NCBI GenBank assembly: GCA_905203045.1
Contig: CAJKUH010000007.1
Location: 15,254 to 79,253, forward strand
DNA: 64,000 nucleotides
Direction of reading: 5' to 3'
DNA from: an uncultured Eggerthella sp.
Lineage (GTDB): Bacteria > Actinomycetota > Coriobacteriia > Coriobacteriales > Eggerthellaceae
Under the pieces are notes generated by a model that worked only from the letters and a program-made list of their open reading frames with translations, did no database searches and was not told the origin of the DNA. Shown here piece after piece: positions 26,955 to 35,277 of the stretch (the first letter of the stretch is position 1; every line of letters begins with the position of its first letter). A program made the position numbers and the translations under genes.

Positions 26955-27680
26955 TTAAGTGATGTTTCTAACGGTCAGCGTTTCTTCGTCAACAGTGAAG
27001 GAAACGTCGTGCCCGGCATACGCTAGGTGGTACACGCGATCGGGCTCGTGCTTGCTGCCTGCTCGGCGCGGGTCTTGCCGCAGAACCTCGACAAGCCCTT
27101 GGAGCTTTTCCGGTTGAACCAGGCTTTTCAGCCTATCGGGAAAGACGACTTCCAGTTCATGCCACGGTACTTCGTCGATGAAGCCGCCTTTGGCATCAGG
27201 GTGGCAGTCAGCAAAGGGAATGTAAGGTTTTATGTCGTAGATGGGCGTCCCATCGCGCAAATCGGCGCCAAGCACGTGAATGATGGGGCCGTTTTCGGTG
27301 TGCTCGATGCTCTCGAGCTTCACGCAGGTGAGTCCGATGGGGTTGGGCCGAAAGGGGCTTCGCGTGGCGAACACGCCCATGCGCTCGCTGCCGCCTAAAC
27401 GGGGTGGGCGCACGGTAGGGCTCCATTTGGCAGTGGTGCCGTGCTTTTCTGCGGTTGCCGTGTCGGCGGCGATATCGGCTGCCGTGCCTCCCGGCGTGCC
27501 GTTCTCGAATTCCCACAGAAGCCAGAGGTGGGTAAAGCCCTCAAGCCCTTGAACTGCGGAGTCAAGGGAGAATTCGGGCTCGAACACGATATGCCCCTTC
27601 AAATGAGGAGCAAGGAAGCTGTTACGGGGAATGCCGAATTTCTGCGGCAGGTCGGTGTGAATGTGGGCAATGGGTTTCAT
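26955..27680 (-). CDS. trmO: tRNA m6t6A37 methyltransferase TrmO (TsaA-like)
   Basis: SAM-dependent enzyme that N6-methylates t6A at position 37 of some tRNAs. 241 residues from ATG 27680, with the single-sheet beta-barrel TsaA domain in the first 150 residues: the RSPFRPNPIGLT signature is near residue 101, and DLRDGTPIYDIKPY near residue 130. The C-terminal 80 residues match the extension found in the longer TrmO subgroup. A -10 box ends six bases before the ATG, so the mRNA may be leaderless; no ribosome binding site is seen. Confidence 0.9.
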   Translation of the reverse strand: MKPIAHIHTDLPQKFGIPRNSFLAPHLKGHIVFEPEFSLDSAVQGLEGFTHLWLLWEFENGTPGGTAADIAADTATAEKHGTTAKWSPTVRPPRLGGSERMGVFATRSPFRPNPIGLTCVKLESIEHTENGPIIHVLGADLRDGTPIYDIKPYIPFADCHPDAKGGFIDEVPWHELEVVFPDRLKSLVQPEKLQGLVEVLRQDPRRAGSKHEPDRVYHLAYAGHDVSFTVDEETLTVRNIT

Positions 27681-27686
27681 GCGCTC

Positions 27687-27717
27687 ATTGTAGCGCAGAG
27701 GCTGGGCGGCCTGGCAA
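27687..27717 (-). promoter_or_regulatory. Promoter of trmO, possibly leaderless
   Basis: On the minus strand TTGCCA (27717-27712), a 19-base spacer and TACAAT (27692-27687), followed after only six bases by the ATG at 27680. Transcription would start at or next to the start codon. Confidence 0.45.
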
Positions 27718-27756
27718 TGGCCCTGTCGCCCTTGACCGCGATCGAAAGGCTCCCAT

Positions 27757-27790
27757 AAAAACGCCCCGGCCATGTGACAGCCCGGGGCGT
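27757..27790 (-). terminator. Terminator of the solute-binding protein gene
   Basis: Nine-bp GC stem (27761-27769 with 27782-27790) with T run on the minus strand. Confidence 0.75.
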
Positions 27791-27811
27791 GTACGCAATG
27801 GTGCTTTTGGG

Positions 27812-29092
27812 TTATTCCTTGCAGCTTTCGACGTATGCCTTAGCTGCTTCATCGGCGCTTTTGTACTCGCCGCTGGCATAGGCGGTGGCGACGGTGTACC
27901 AGCTCTGCTCCATAGCAGAGGTGACGCTGCCGTCGTTCACGTAACCTTTATCCAGTGCTTCGGAGGAAAGGACGTTTTGGTAGATGTCGTCGTTTACCGG
28001 CTCTTTTGCGACGGAAGGCACGCCCTTTACGCTTGAAAGGGTGTTGATCTCGTCTTTCGTTGCCATAAAGCGCATGAACTCAGTTGCATAGTCGCTGCAG
28101 TCACTGGTTTTGCTCAGGGCAAACCCGTACCACGGCTCACGGTAGGCGTATTGGCCGGACTCACCGGAGGGAACGTTGATGAAGGTGTACTCGAAGGGAT
28201 TGGCGCTGAATGCCTCCGATTTCGATTCGCGCTTCTTCATGCCGCTCACTTTTTCGGAATTGCAGGCCCAAAACGGTACATTGCCCTCGAAGAAGCTCAT
28301 GATGGCCTTGTCGTAGTTGTCGTTGGGATACGTTGCATTGACCTTCTGGTCAAGATAGCCGTCCTTGATTAGCTCGTTCATGAATTCAAAGGAAGGCTCC
28401 AGCTTGCTCGAGGCACTTGCATCGCCCGCCTTCAGCTGATTTTGCAACGTGTTGTCGGTGCCGATCTGGGTAAAGGTCATGCCGGCGGTTAGGTCGGCGT
28501 ACACTTTGCTGGTGGGGCCTTGAATGGGGGCATCGTAGCCCTTTTCCTTCAAGGCCGCCAAGGTGCTGAGGAGCTCGTCTTTTGTGGTGGGTACTGAAAG
28601 CCCCTCTTTTTCCAGCAGCGTCTTGTTGACCACCAGCCCGGTGATGCTTTGACCCATGGGGATGCTCAACTGCTTGCCGTCGACCTTCGAGCTTGCAAGC
28701 ATCGCTTCATCGATGGCGCTTGTGTCTATGCCGTGCTCGTTCAGGTCGGCGCAGTGCTCGGAGACGCAGATAGCACCAGGGGCAAGCGTATCGGCGGAAG
28801 TCATGAAGATATCGGTGCCCCCGTTTGCCTCTAGGTACTTTTCCTCGTCCTTGGAACCTACCTGCTGGTAGTTCACAGTAACGTTGGGGTAAGTCTTGTT
28901 GAAGTCCGCAACAACCTGATCCAATGCCTCGAAGTTGCCGAAATAGCCGACGATATCAAGCTGTTCCTGCGCCTTGGTGTCGAGTTTCGGGGTGAATCCC
29001 GATTTTTCGTTGTTGCTGGCGCAGCCCGCCAACGAAACGGCAAGTGCCGTTGCGGTGATTGCGGTTGCCGCAATTCGCCAGGGTTTCCTCAT
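27812..29092 (-). CDS. Extracellular solute-binding lipoprotein (sugar ABC type)
   Basis: 426-residue lipoprotein precursor. The signal peptide ends in a lipobox LAGC (Cys about 24), so it is anchored to the outer face of the membrane. The mature part is a family 1 (carbohydrate-type) periplasmic binding protein: FNKTYPNVTVNYQQ near residue 65 and the aromatic-rich ligand region in the C-terminal lobe. No permease or ATPase gene is adjacent. It starts only 21 bases downstream of the disrupted kinase gene's stop, so the pair reads as a sensor operon in which this protein may present ligand to the kinase. GGAGC precedes ATG 29092. Confidence 0.88.
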   Translation of the reverse strand: MRKPWRIAATAITATALAVSLAGCASNNEKSGFTPKLDTKAQEQLDIVGYFGNFEALDQVVADFNKTYPNVTVNYQQVGSKDEEKYLEANGGTDIFMTSADTLAPGAICVSEHCADLNEHGIDTSAIDEAMLASSKVDGKQLSIPMGQSITGLVVNKTLLEKEGLSVPTTKDELLSTLAALKEKGYDAPIQGPTSKVYADLTAGMTFTQIGTDNTLQNQLKAGDASASSKLEPSFEFMNELIKDGYLDQKVNATYPNDNYDKAIMSFFEGNVPFWACNSEKVSGMKKRESKSEAFSANPFEYTFINVPSGESGQYAYREPWYGFALSKTSDCSDYATEFMRFMATKDEINTLSSVKGVPSVAKEPVNDDIYQNVLSSEALDKGYVNDGSVTSAMEQSWYTVATAYASGEYKSADEAAKAYVESCKE

Positions 29093-29113
29093 GGTATGCT
29101 CCGATCCTTGTTT

Positions 29114-31352
29114 TTAAAGAGTGCTTTTCTTGATTTTGTACAGGTATTCCTGAATCTTCGTTACATCAACTGGTTTGGCGATGTGCCCGTTCATCCCGCA
29201 CTGCAAGCAGGCCTGCACGTCTTCAGCGAAGGCGTCTGCGGTCATAGCCACGATGGGGATGGTGCCGTTTTGGTCGGGAGAAAGCGCGCGGATGTTCCGC
29301 GTTGCCTCAAGGCCTCCCATTTGGGGCATTTGGATATCCATGAATATCGCGTCAAACGAGCCCGGCTTTGCTTCGCGTATCAGGTCGACGCACTCTGCAC
29401 CGTTGTAGGCTCGTTCGCTTTCCACGCCCAATTCAGCAAGCTGCGCATTGATAACTTCCCAGTTCAGGTCGTTGTCTTCGGCTACGAGAATCCTCATGCC
29501 GGTGAAATCGGTGCCGGCTTCCTCGCCCCGCAGGGTGGGCTGGGCGCAGGTTGCGGCAACGGGCAGTTCGATTCGCACGGTGAAGGTGGTGCCCACGCCT
29601 TCGGGCACTTTCACATTCGATGGTGCCGTGCATAAGCTCTACCAGCTGCGAAACGATGGAAAGCCCGAGCCCGGTTCCGTGGATGTGGTTTACCTGCGTG
29701 TTTATCGCACGGGAAAACGAGTGGTACATTTCCTTCTGGAATTCCTCGGTCATGCCGATGCCCGTATCGGACACCACGAACGTAACCAGGGTCGTGTTCG
29801 CTTCCGTGTTGGGCGCGGGTTCTTCGAACAGGCTGACCTTCACGCTGCCGCCGGGCTTGGTGTACTTCACAGCATTTGAAAGCAGGTTCAGGTAAATCTG
29901 ATTCAGGCGCATTTCGTCGGCACGAACGTACGGATGGGGAAGAGGACCGGTTTTAAAGGTGAGAGCCAGTTCCCGTTGGGTTGTTTGGGGGCTTATGATT
30001 TCCTCAAGGTCGACGACAATCTGCTCAAGAGAGACATCGCTTGCCACTAGGGTGAACTGGCCGCTTTCGATCTTCGAGATATCGAGCACATCGTTGATGA
30101 GGGTAAGGAGCTGCTTGCCCGCACTTTGCGCTTTGTCAAGGCACTGTATTACATAGCCGGTGTTGCTTGCGTTTTTCTTTGCAAGCGAAGTCATGCCCAG
30201 GACGGCATTCATGGGTGTGCGAATGTCATGTGACATAGCTGCCAGGAATCTTGTCTTCGCTTGGTTGGCCTCGTCTGCCGCCTGAGCTGCTTCACGCAGG
30301 CGGATGTTGATTTTCCGCAGGTGGAAACCGTCGATTACGGCAAGCAGGACAAGCGTACCGCCGATGAGGAACACGTTATGCCAGGCGCCGCCCTTGGGCG
30401 TGAACTCGCTTTCCTTGACCGAGCCGACAACGTCGAGGTTCGATCCGTTGCCGAGGCTGGTGTAGTACCACAGGCGCTCATCGCCGCGGAAGTCGCGATA
30501 ATGCAGCACGCCGCTTTCGGTTTGCTTCAGCTGGTTGCGCAGGGCGTTCACTTCGTTGTAGTTGTCTTGGAAATTGTAAGCACGGATGTAGTCGGGGAAG
30601 TTCGACGATTTCATGGATGCGGACTGAACCACGTAGTCGCCGTTCGTTGTGATGATTCCCACTTCAGCCGATTGGTATTCGGTGGGGAATACCCACGAGC
30701 TTTTCAGCGAATCAATGGGGATAACGCGCAGAAGCAGGTAGTCTTTCGGGCCGCTGGTTGTTTCAAGGGTGACTTTCCTGCCTACGCTTACCGCCGAAGA
30801 ATGGGTTTCCGCGATCCTGTAATTGCCGATGATGATGGTGCCGGTGCCGTTGCCATCGAAGGCGGCTTGCATGGATTCGCGCATGTAGCTGCCTGTTGCA
30901 TCCGATTCATCGCGGTACTTCGTATACGTGTCGATGGAATTGGGGTTCGCATCGTCGCCAAGCGCCCAAGCGTTGTAGGTATCCATGTCAACGATATAGA
31001 TATAGCGGTTGGTGCTGGTATCGATTTTGTTGAGGAAGCTGGCCGCCTCTTCAAGGCTCATGGCATTGCTCGAAAGGTACTGTGCCCAGTCGTTGACGTA
31101 GCCCTGCTCGCTGTCAAGGTAGGTTTGGGTCACCGATTTCATGGACTCGACGGTGGTGGTGAAATCGGACTGCTTCGCGTCGATTTGCGTGGAACGGAAG
31201 TACTGGGCTGAGAAGATTGCGGCAACAATAGCGATAGCCATCAAGATGATGTTGCATGCGATAAGTGCGCGTCCGCGTAGCTTTGATGTGCCGTTGCTTT
31301 CCAAACCGAGTTCCGTTTCGATGATGAGCGAACGCGAATTGTGGGGAAGCAA
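29114..31352 (-). pseudogene. Hybrid sensor histidine kinase disrupted by a frameshift
   Basis: Two frames together make one kinase of about 745 residues. The first (31352 to about 29620) holds TM1 (about 31-48), an extracytoplasmic dCache-like sensor (50-320), TM2 (about 326-343), HisKA with AMSHDIRTP (His about 375) and HATPase up to GTGLGLSIV and ELMHGTIECES. The second (about 29614 to 29114) resumes with EGVGTTFTVRIEL, the end of the HATPase, then a receiver with LVAEDND and FMDIQMPQM. The shift lies near 29610-29622, just after the G2 box, and equals one base. Start is TTG 31352, with a weak ribosome binding site. It may be a true mutation, an assembly error or a programmed shift; no slippery run is seen at the site. 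Confidence 0.85.
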
Positions 31353-31730
31353 TAAGCAAGACTTCGCAGATATGGGATAACCTATTTACCTATTGTATCA
31401 GAGCGGGCCTGAACTGGGGCGTTTTGCCGCATTTGGATTGGCAAACGGCAGTAGGCGAATAACCCTGCCTGAAAGCATACGTTCGTGCCTGTCCGTTGCG
31501 GCGATGTGCCCAGATACGCCCATGCTGTCGTAGCGTCCGTTTGGCTCCAAAACTCTCTTTCGCAAAGATCTTGAAACGCTTTTGATGCGTTTTCCGGCAG
31601 GGGAGCCCCGGTTTCGCAGCCGAATACCGCCGGTTCGTTTCGAATACGAAAAATCACCTTGCGTGCTATTCAGAACAGGGCACGGTGGTGGTACGTTATG
31701 TTGCCGTGTGTCCATTTAGAGAGGAATAGG
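31353..31730. other. Intergenic region between the kinase and NCS2 permease
   Basis: About 380 bases. A minus-strand frame of 91 codons (31382-31657) exists but has no ribosome binding site or recognisable motif and is not called. No purine or xanthine riboswitch consensus was recognised. An imperfect dyad TTCGTTTCGAATACGAA lies at about 31634-31650 and may be an operator for the permease. Confidence 0.4.
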
Positions 31731-33209
31731 ATGGAAGAAGGAAAGCAGGAGGCGGCGCCAAAGTCCGCTTCGTCGGCTGCGAGCGCTTCGGCGCAGGATG
31801 GGCCGGGCAAGGCAAAGCAGCTTGGGGTTTTCTCGTTCGAAGGCGATATTCCCCTTTCCCAGGCGGTGCCGCTAGGCTTGCAGCATGTTCTTGCCATGTT
31901 CGTGGGCAACCTCACGCCGTTGCTCATCGTTACCAGTGCCTGCGGTTTGGCAGGCGGCGAGTTCGCCGATGTGCAGTTGGCGCTGTTGCAGAATGCCATG
32001 CTTATCGCTGGCGTGGTGACGTTGGTGCAGATATTCGGCATCGGCCCCGTTGGTGGCAAGGTTCCCATCATCATGGGCACGTCTTCCGGCTTTATCGGCG
32101 TGTTCAATTCCGTGGCTACCTCCATGGGCGGTGGCCTTATCGCTTACGGCGCCATCATGGGCGCTTCGCTTATCGGCGGCTTGTTCGAAACGGTTCTGGG
32201 CTTTTTCCTGAAGCCCCTTCGTAAGTTCTTTCCTGCCATTGTCACGGGCACGGTGGTGCTTTCCATCGGTTTGAGCCTTATCAGCGTCGGCGTCAACGCG
32301 TTCGGTGGCGGAAGCAGCGCAGCCGACTTCGGTTCGCTTGAGAACTTCTGCCTGGCGCTCATCGTTTTGGTCGTGATTCTTGCGGTGAAGCACGCCACCA
32401 CGGGTTTCGTGAGCGCGTCTTCCATTTTGGTGGGTATTATCGCGGGCTACATTGCAGCGGGCATCATGGGTATGGTCTTGCCCACCACCGGCGTTACCGC
32501 CGATGGCGTTGAGTACACCAAGGCTTGGGTGCTCGACTGGAGCAAGGTTGCCAATGCTGCCTGGTTCGCCGTTCCCGAGCTTATGCCGGTTCAGCCTGTG
32601 TTCGATATGCGCGCCATCGCACCCGTTTTGGTGATGTTCATCGTTACCGCCGTTGAAACGGTGGGCGACATTTCCGGCTGCATGCAGGGCGGCATGAACC
32701 GCGAGGCAACCGACAAAGAGCTTTCCGGTGGCGTTATGTGCGATGGCCTGGGCTCTTCCCTCGCTGCCATGTTCGGCGTGTTGCCGAACACCTCGTTCAG
32801 CCAGAACGTGGGCTTGGTTACCATGACCAAGATGGTGAATCGCAAGGCGCTGGCATGCGGCGCGGTGTTCCTGATTCTGTGCGGCCTGTGCCCGAAGCTG
32901 GGCGCGGTGGTTTCCATGATGCCCCAGTCCGTTCTGGGCGGCGCTGCGGTAATCATGTTCGCCTCCATCGTGGTAAGCGGCATTCAGCTCATCACGCGCG
33001 ACCCGCTTACGCCGCGCAACCTGAGCATCGTTTCGGTTGCGTTGGGCTTGGGCTACGGCATCGGCGCCAACCCTGCAGTGCTGGCAGGCGCGCCTGAGAT
33101 GGTGAGCCTTGTCTTTGGCGGCTCGGGCATCGTGGCTGCGGCGGCCGTCGCCATTCTTCTGAACATCGTTCTGCCTAAAGATTCGCCCTTGATGAGGAGC
33201 GATGCGTAG
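31731..33209 (+). CDS. NCS2-family xanthine/uracil permease
   Basis: 492-residue nucleobase:cation symporter-2 with about fourteen helices. Helix 1 carries the usual Q-H element (LGLQHVLAMF, about residue 46), and the substrate-site Glu/family signature appears as TAVETVGDISGCMQG near 305 and PNTSFSQNVGLVTMTK near 348. The latter is the NCS2 signature region. Translation starts at ATG 31731 after GAGAGGA; the longer frame upstream is not used. It imports purines (xanthine or uric acid most likely), fitting the adjacent molybdenum hydroxylase and adenine deaminase genes, and ends at its own terminator. Confidence 0.93.
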   Translation: MEEGKQEAAPKSASSAASASAQDGPGKAKQLGVFSFEGDIPLSQAVPLGLQHVLAMFVGNLTPLLIVTSACGLAGGEFADVQLALLQNAMLIAGVVTLVQIFGIGPVGGKVPIIMGTSSGFIGVFNSVATSMGGGLIAYGAIMGASLIGGLFETVLGFFLKPLRKFFPAIVTGTVVLSIGLSLISVGVNAFGGGSSAADFGSLENFCLALIVLVVILAVKHATTGFVSASSILVGIIAGYIAAGIMGMVLPTTGVTADGVEYTKAWVLDWSKVANAAWFAVPELMPVQPVFDMRAIAPVLVMFIVTAVETVGDISGCMQGGMNREATDKELSGGVMCDGLGSSLAAMFGVLPNTSFSQNVGLVTMTKMVNRKALACGAVFLILCGLCPKLGAVVSMMPQSVLGGAAVIMFASIVVSGIQLITRDPLTPRNLSIVSVALGLGYGIGANPAVLAGAPEMVSLVFGGSGIVAAAAVAILLNIVLPKDSPLMRSDA

Positions 33210-33227
33210 TAGCTTTCCTGCGCAACG

Positions 33228-33254
33228 AAGAGCCTAGGTGTTACCTGGGCTCTT
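33228..33254 (+). terminator. Terminator between NCS2 permease and MocA-like gene
   Basis: Twelve-bp stem with one G-U pair (33228-33239 with 33243-33254), three-base loop and short T run; placed between convergent genes. Confidence 0.75.
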
Positions 33255-33271
33255 TCTATGCTGTGGGCGAT

Positions 33272-33925
33272 TTATTCGCAGCGGTGCTGATGCAGGTGGT
33301 GTTGAAGGGCTTGCAAGTCTTCAACGGTGTCCACATCGAAGAGCTCCCATTTGCTGGCAACTTCGATAGTCCCAACCTGTTCGGGGTGCTCTGCTGCCAC
33401 GAAGCCGCCTCCTTTGCGGGGCGGCAGCTGTCGGAGCTCGGCGAATGCCCAGCGCGGGAACAGCACCGGAGCGCCTGGCTGGCCGTCGAAGCTGCACCGC
33501 CAAATGCAGGCGGGGTCTTCTTCGAAGGCGTGTAGGAGCTTTGCAATACTGTGCGTGCTGATAAGCGGCTGGTCTGCTTGGACGAACGTGATGCTGCGGC
33601 AGGGGCCAAGGGCATCCATCCCTAAGCGGATCGCATCGTTGCGGTAGGGTTCGTGGTGATGGATCGTTTCAACGCCTTGCGCACGGCACAGCTCGGCGGT
33701 TTCGGCGGAGCGCGTGACCACCACTCGCTTTGCGAACAGGGCATCGGTTGCCTGCAGCGCGTACTGGATCAGGGGCGTGCCGTTGAGCTTCGCCATAAGC
33801 TTGTTGCCGCCGAAACGCGTAGCCTTCCCCGATGCCATGACAATGCAGCCATGGTCCCTCTCGGGCGCATTGGCAAGGCGCGTTGTTGCGCCGTGTTCTT
33901 TTGCTTGTTCGTTGTTTTGATGCAT
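33272..33925 (-). CDS. MocA/YgfJ-like molybdenum cofactor nucleotidyltransferase
   Basis: MobA-like NTP transferase of about 217 residues. The N-terminal nucleotide-binding signature is MASGKATRFGGNKLMAKL (consensus LAxGxSxRFGxxK), with the metal-binding VQADQP at about 107-112 and a late AAEHP region. Homologues (MocA, YgfJ) attach CMP to molybdopterin or are maturation factors of molybdenum hydroxylases. It is divergent from the hydroxylase operon, with a shared promoter region. The start is unclear: ATG 33925 and GTG 33964 both lack a ribosome binding site, and the GTG abuts a -10 box, so the ATG is preferred. Confidence 0.88.
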   Translation of the reverse strand: MHQNNEQAKEHGATTRLANAPERDHGCIVMASGKATRFGGNKLMAKLNGTPLIQYALQATDALFAKRVVVTRSAETAELCRAQGVETIHHHEPYRNDAIRLGMDALGPCRSITFVQADQPLISTHSIAKLLHAFEEDPACIWRCSFDGQPGAPVLFPRWAFAELRQLPPRKGGGFVAAEHPEQVGTIEVASKWELFDVDTVEDLQALQHHLHQHRCE

Positions 33926-33966
33926 TGGGACAAGTAGTTGTTCGGAAGCCGCGTATTCGCTCACAG

Positions 33967-33972
33967 TATAAT
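33967..33972 (+). promoter_or_regulatory. -10 box of the molybdenum hydroxylase operon
   Basis: Perfect TATAAT (33967-33972), read as TATACT on the opposite strand at 33970-33965, so the same short element could serve the divergent nucleotidyltransferase. The -35 element is weak. Confidence 0.5.
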
Positions 33973-34012
33973 CATGCTAGTTAGATAAACCTCAAGTAAT
34001 GGGGCGAGTGAC

Positions 34013-34804
34013 ATTTATTCTTTCCAAAAATATGTGCGAGCCGAAAGCCTGGAAGAGGCATGGGAGCTCAACCAAAAGAAGCGAACCCGCATAATTGCCG
34101 GCGGCATGTGGCTGAAGATGGGCAACCATTCCATAGGCACCGCCATCGACCTGTGCGATTTGGGCTTGGACCAGATCGAGGAAACCGAAGAAGAGTTCCG
34201 CTTGGGTGCGATGGTAACGCTCCGCCAGATGGAAAAGCATACTGGTTTGGCCGCTTATTCCTGCGGTGCGGTCGAAGATGCCTTTAAGGATATCGTGGGC
34301 GTTCAGTTCCGCAATGGCGCCACGTTGGGCGGCAGCTTGTGGCGACGCATGGGCTTTTCCGATATCGTGACGGTTTTCATGGCGATGGACAGCTTCGTTG
34401 AACTGTTCGACGGTGGCATTGTTCCGCTTGAGGAATTCGTTTCGAGCAAGTATGACAACGACATTCTGGTGCGCCTGATTGTGAAGAAAACGCCCGGCGC
34501 CTTCGCCTACCAGGCGGTTCGCAAGCAGCGCACCGACCTGCCGTCGCTCAATTGCGCTGCCGCCAAGGTTGGTGGCCAGTATCGCGTGGTAGTGGGCTCG
34601 CGTCCTGCGCGTGCCATGATGCTGCGCGATGAACGGGGCATTTTGGCAGAAGGCATTACGGAGGAATCCGCTAAGGCGTTTGCAGAATACGCGCAGCGCG
34701 CTGTTCCCTTGTCGGGGAACATGTGGGGCAGCGCCGAGTACCGCAGCGCCCTGGTGCCCGTTTTGACGCGTCGTGCCCTGCTGGCGCTGGGGGAGGTGCA
34801 GTAA
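34013..34804 (+). CDS. Molybdenum hydroxylase FAD-binding subunit (CoxM/XdhB type)
   Basis: Medium subunit of xanthine dehydrogenase-like enzymes, which passes electrons from the iron-sulfur clusters through FAD to the acceptor. The FAD-PP loop is RIIAGGMWLKMG near the N-terminus and a second FAD contact is FRNGATLGGSLWRR near residue 100. The first standard start codon, GTG 34034, would cut off the conserved aromatic segment before RAESLEEA. In frame, seven codons earlier, is ATT (34013) with GGGGCG at proper distance and no other ATG, GTG or TTG after the upstream stop, so ATT is proposed. First gene of the operon; its stop overlaps the next start. Confidence 0.88.
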   Translation: MYSFQKYVRAESLEEAWELNQKKRTRIIAGGMWLKMGNHSIGTAIDLCDLGLDQIEETEEEFRLGAMVTLRQMEKHTGLAAYSCGAVEDAFKDIVGVQFRNGATLGGSLWRRMGFSDIVTVFMAMDSFVELFDGGIVPLEEFVSSKYDNDILVRLIVKKTPGAFAYQAVRKQRTDLPSLNCAAAKVGGQYRVVVGSRPARAMMLRDERGILAEGITEESAKAFAEYAQRAVPLSGNMWGSAEYRSALVPVLTRRALLALGEVQ

Positions 34805-35277
34805 TGGAAGTCAAGATCAAGCTAAACGGCAAGATGATTGCCGACGACGTTCCCGTCGACATGCTGCTAATCGATTTCCTGCGCAAACATGGCTGCTTCA
34901 GCGTGAAACGCGGCTGCGAAACGTCAAGCTGCGGCTTGTGCACGGTGTTGTTGGACGATGAGCCGGTGCTTTCGTGCTCGGTGCTGGTTGCGCGCGCCGA
35001 TGGCCATGGCGTGCAGACGCTTGAAGGCTTGCAGGACGAAGCGTCCGAGTTCGTTGGGTTCATTGCCGACCAGGGCGCTGATCAGTGCGGGTTCTGCAAC
35101 CCGGGTTTCGTGATGAACACCATTGCGCTTCTGCGTGAAAACCCCGACCCCACCGATGAAGAGATCTTGGCGTATTTGAGCGGCAACCTGTGCCGTTGTT
35201 CGGGCTATGTTGGGCAGCTGCGCGGCATTCGCGCGTTCCTGGACAGCAAGAAGGCGGAAGGGGCCAAACGTGGATAA
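34804..35277 (+). CDS. Molybdenum hydroxylase [2Fe-2S] subunit (CoxS/XdhC type)
   Basis: 157-residue small subunit with two [2Fe-2S] clusters. The ferredoxin-like N-terminal domain has CETSSCGLC with a fourth Cys at the end of VLSC (cluster II), and the helical C-terminal domain has CGFCNPGF and CRCSGY (cluster I). All eight cysteines are present. ATG 34804 overlaps the preceding TAA by one base, so translation is coupled. Electrons move from the molybdenum centre through these clusters to FAD. Confidence 0.96.
   Translation: MEVKIKLNGKMIADDVPVDMLLIDFLRKHGCFSVKRGCETSSCGLCTVLLDDEPVLSCSVLVARADGHGVQTLEGLQDEASEFVGFIADQGADQCGFCNPGFVMNTIALLRENPDPTDEEILAYLSGNLCRCSGYVGQLRGIRAFLDSKKAEGAKRG

Noticed and set aside
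31382..31657. 91-codon minus-strand frame between the kinase and NCS2 gene
   Set aside because: No ribosome binding site, no motif and irregular composition; treated as intergenic.
31600..31730. Purine riboswitch upstream of the NCS2 permease
   Set aside because: The conserved loop and junction bases of the purine aptamer were not found.
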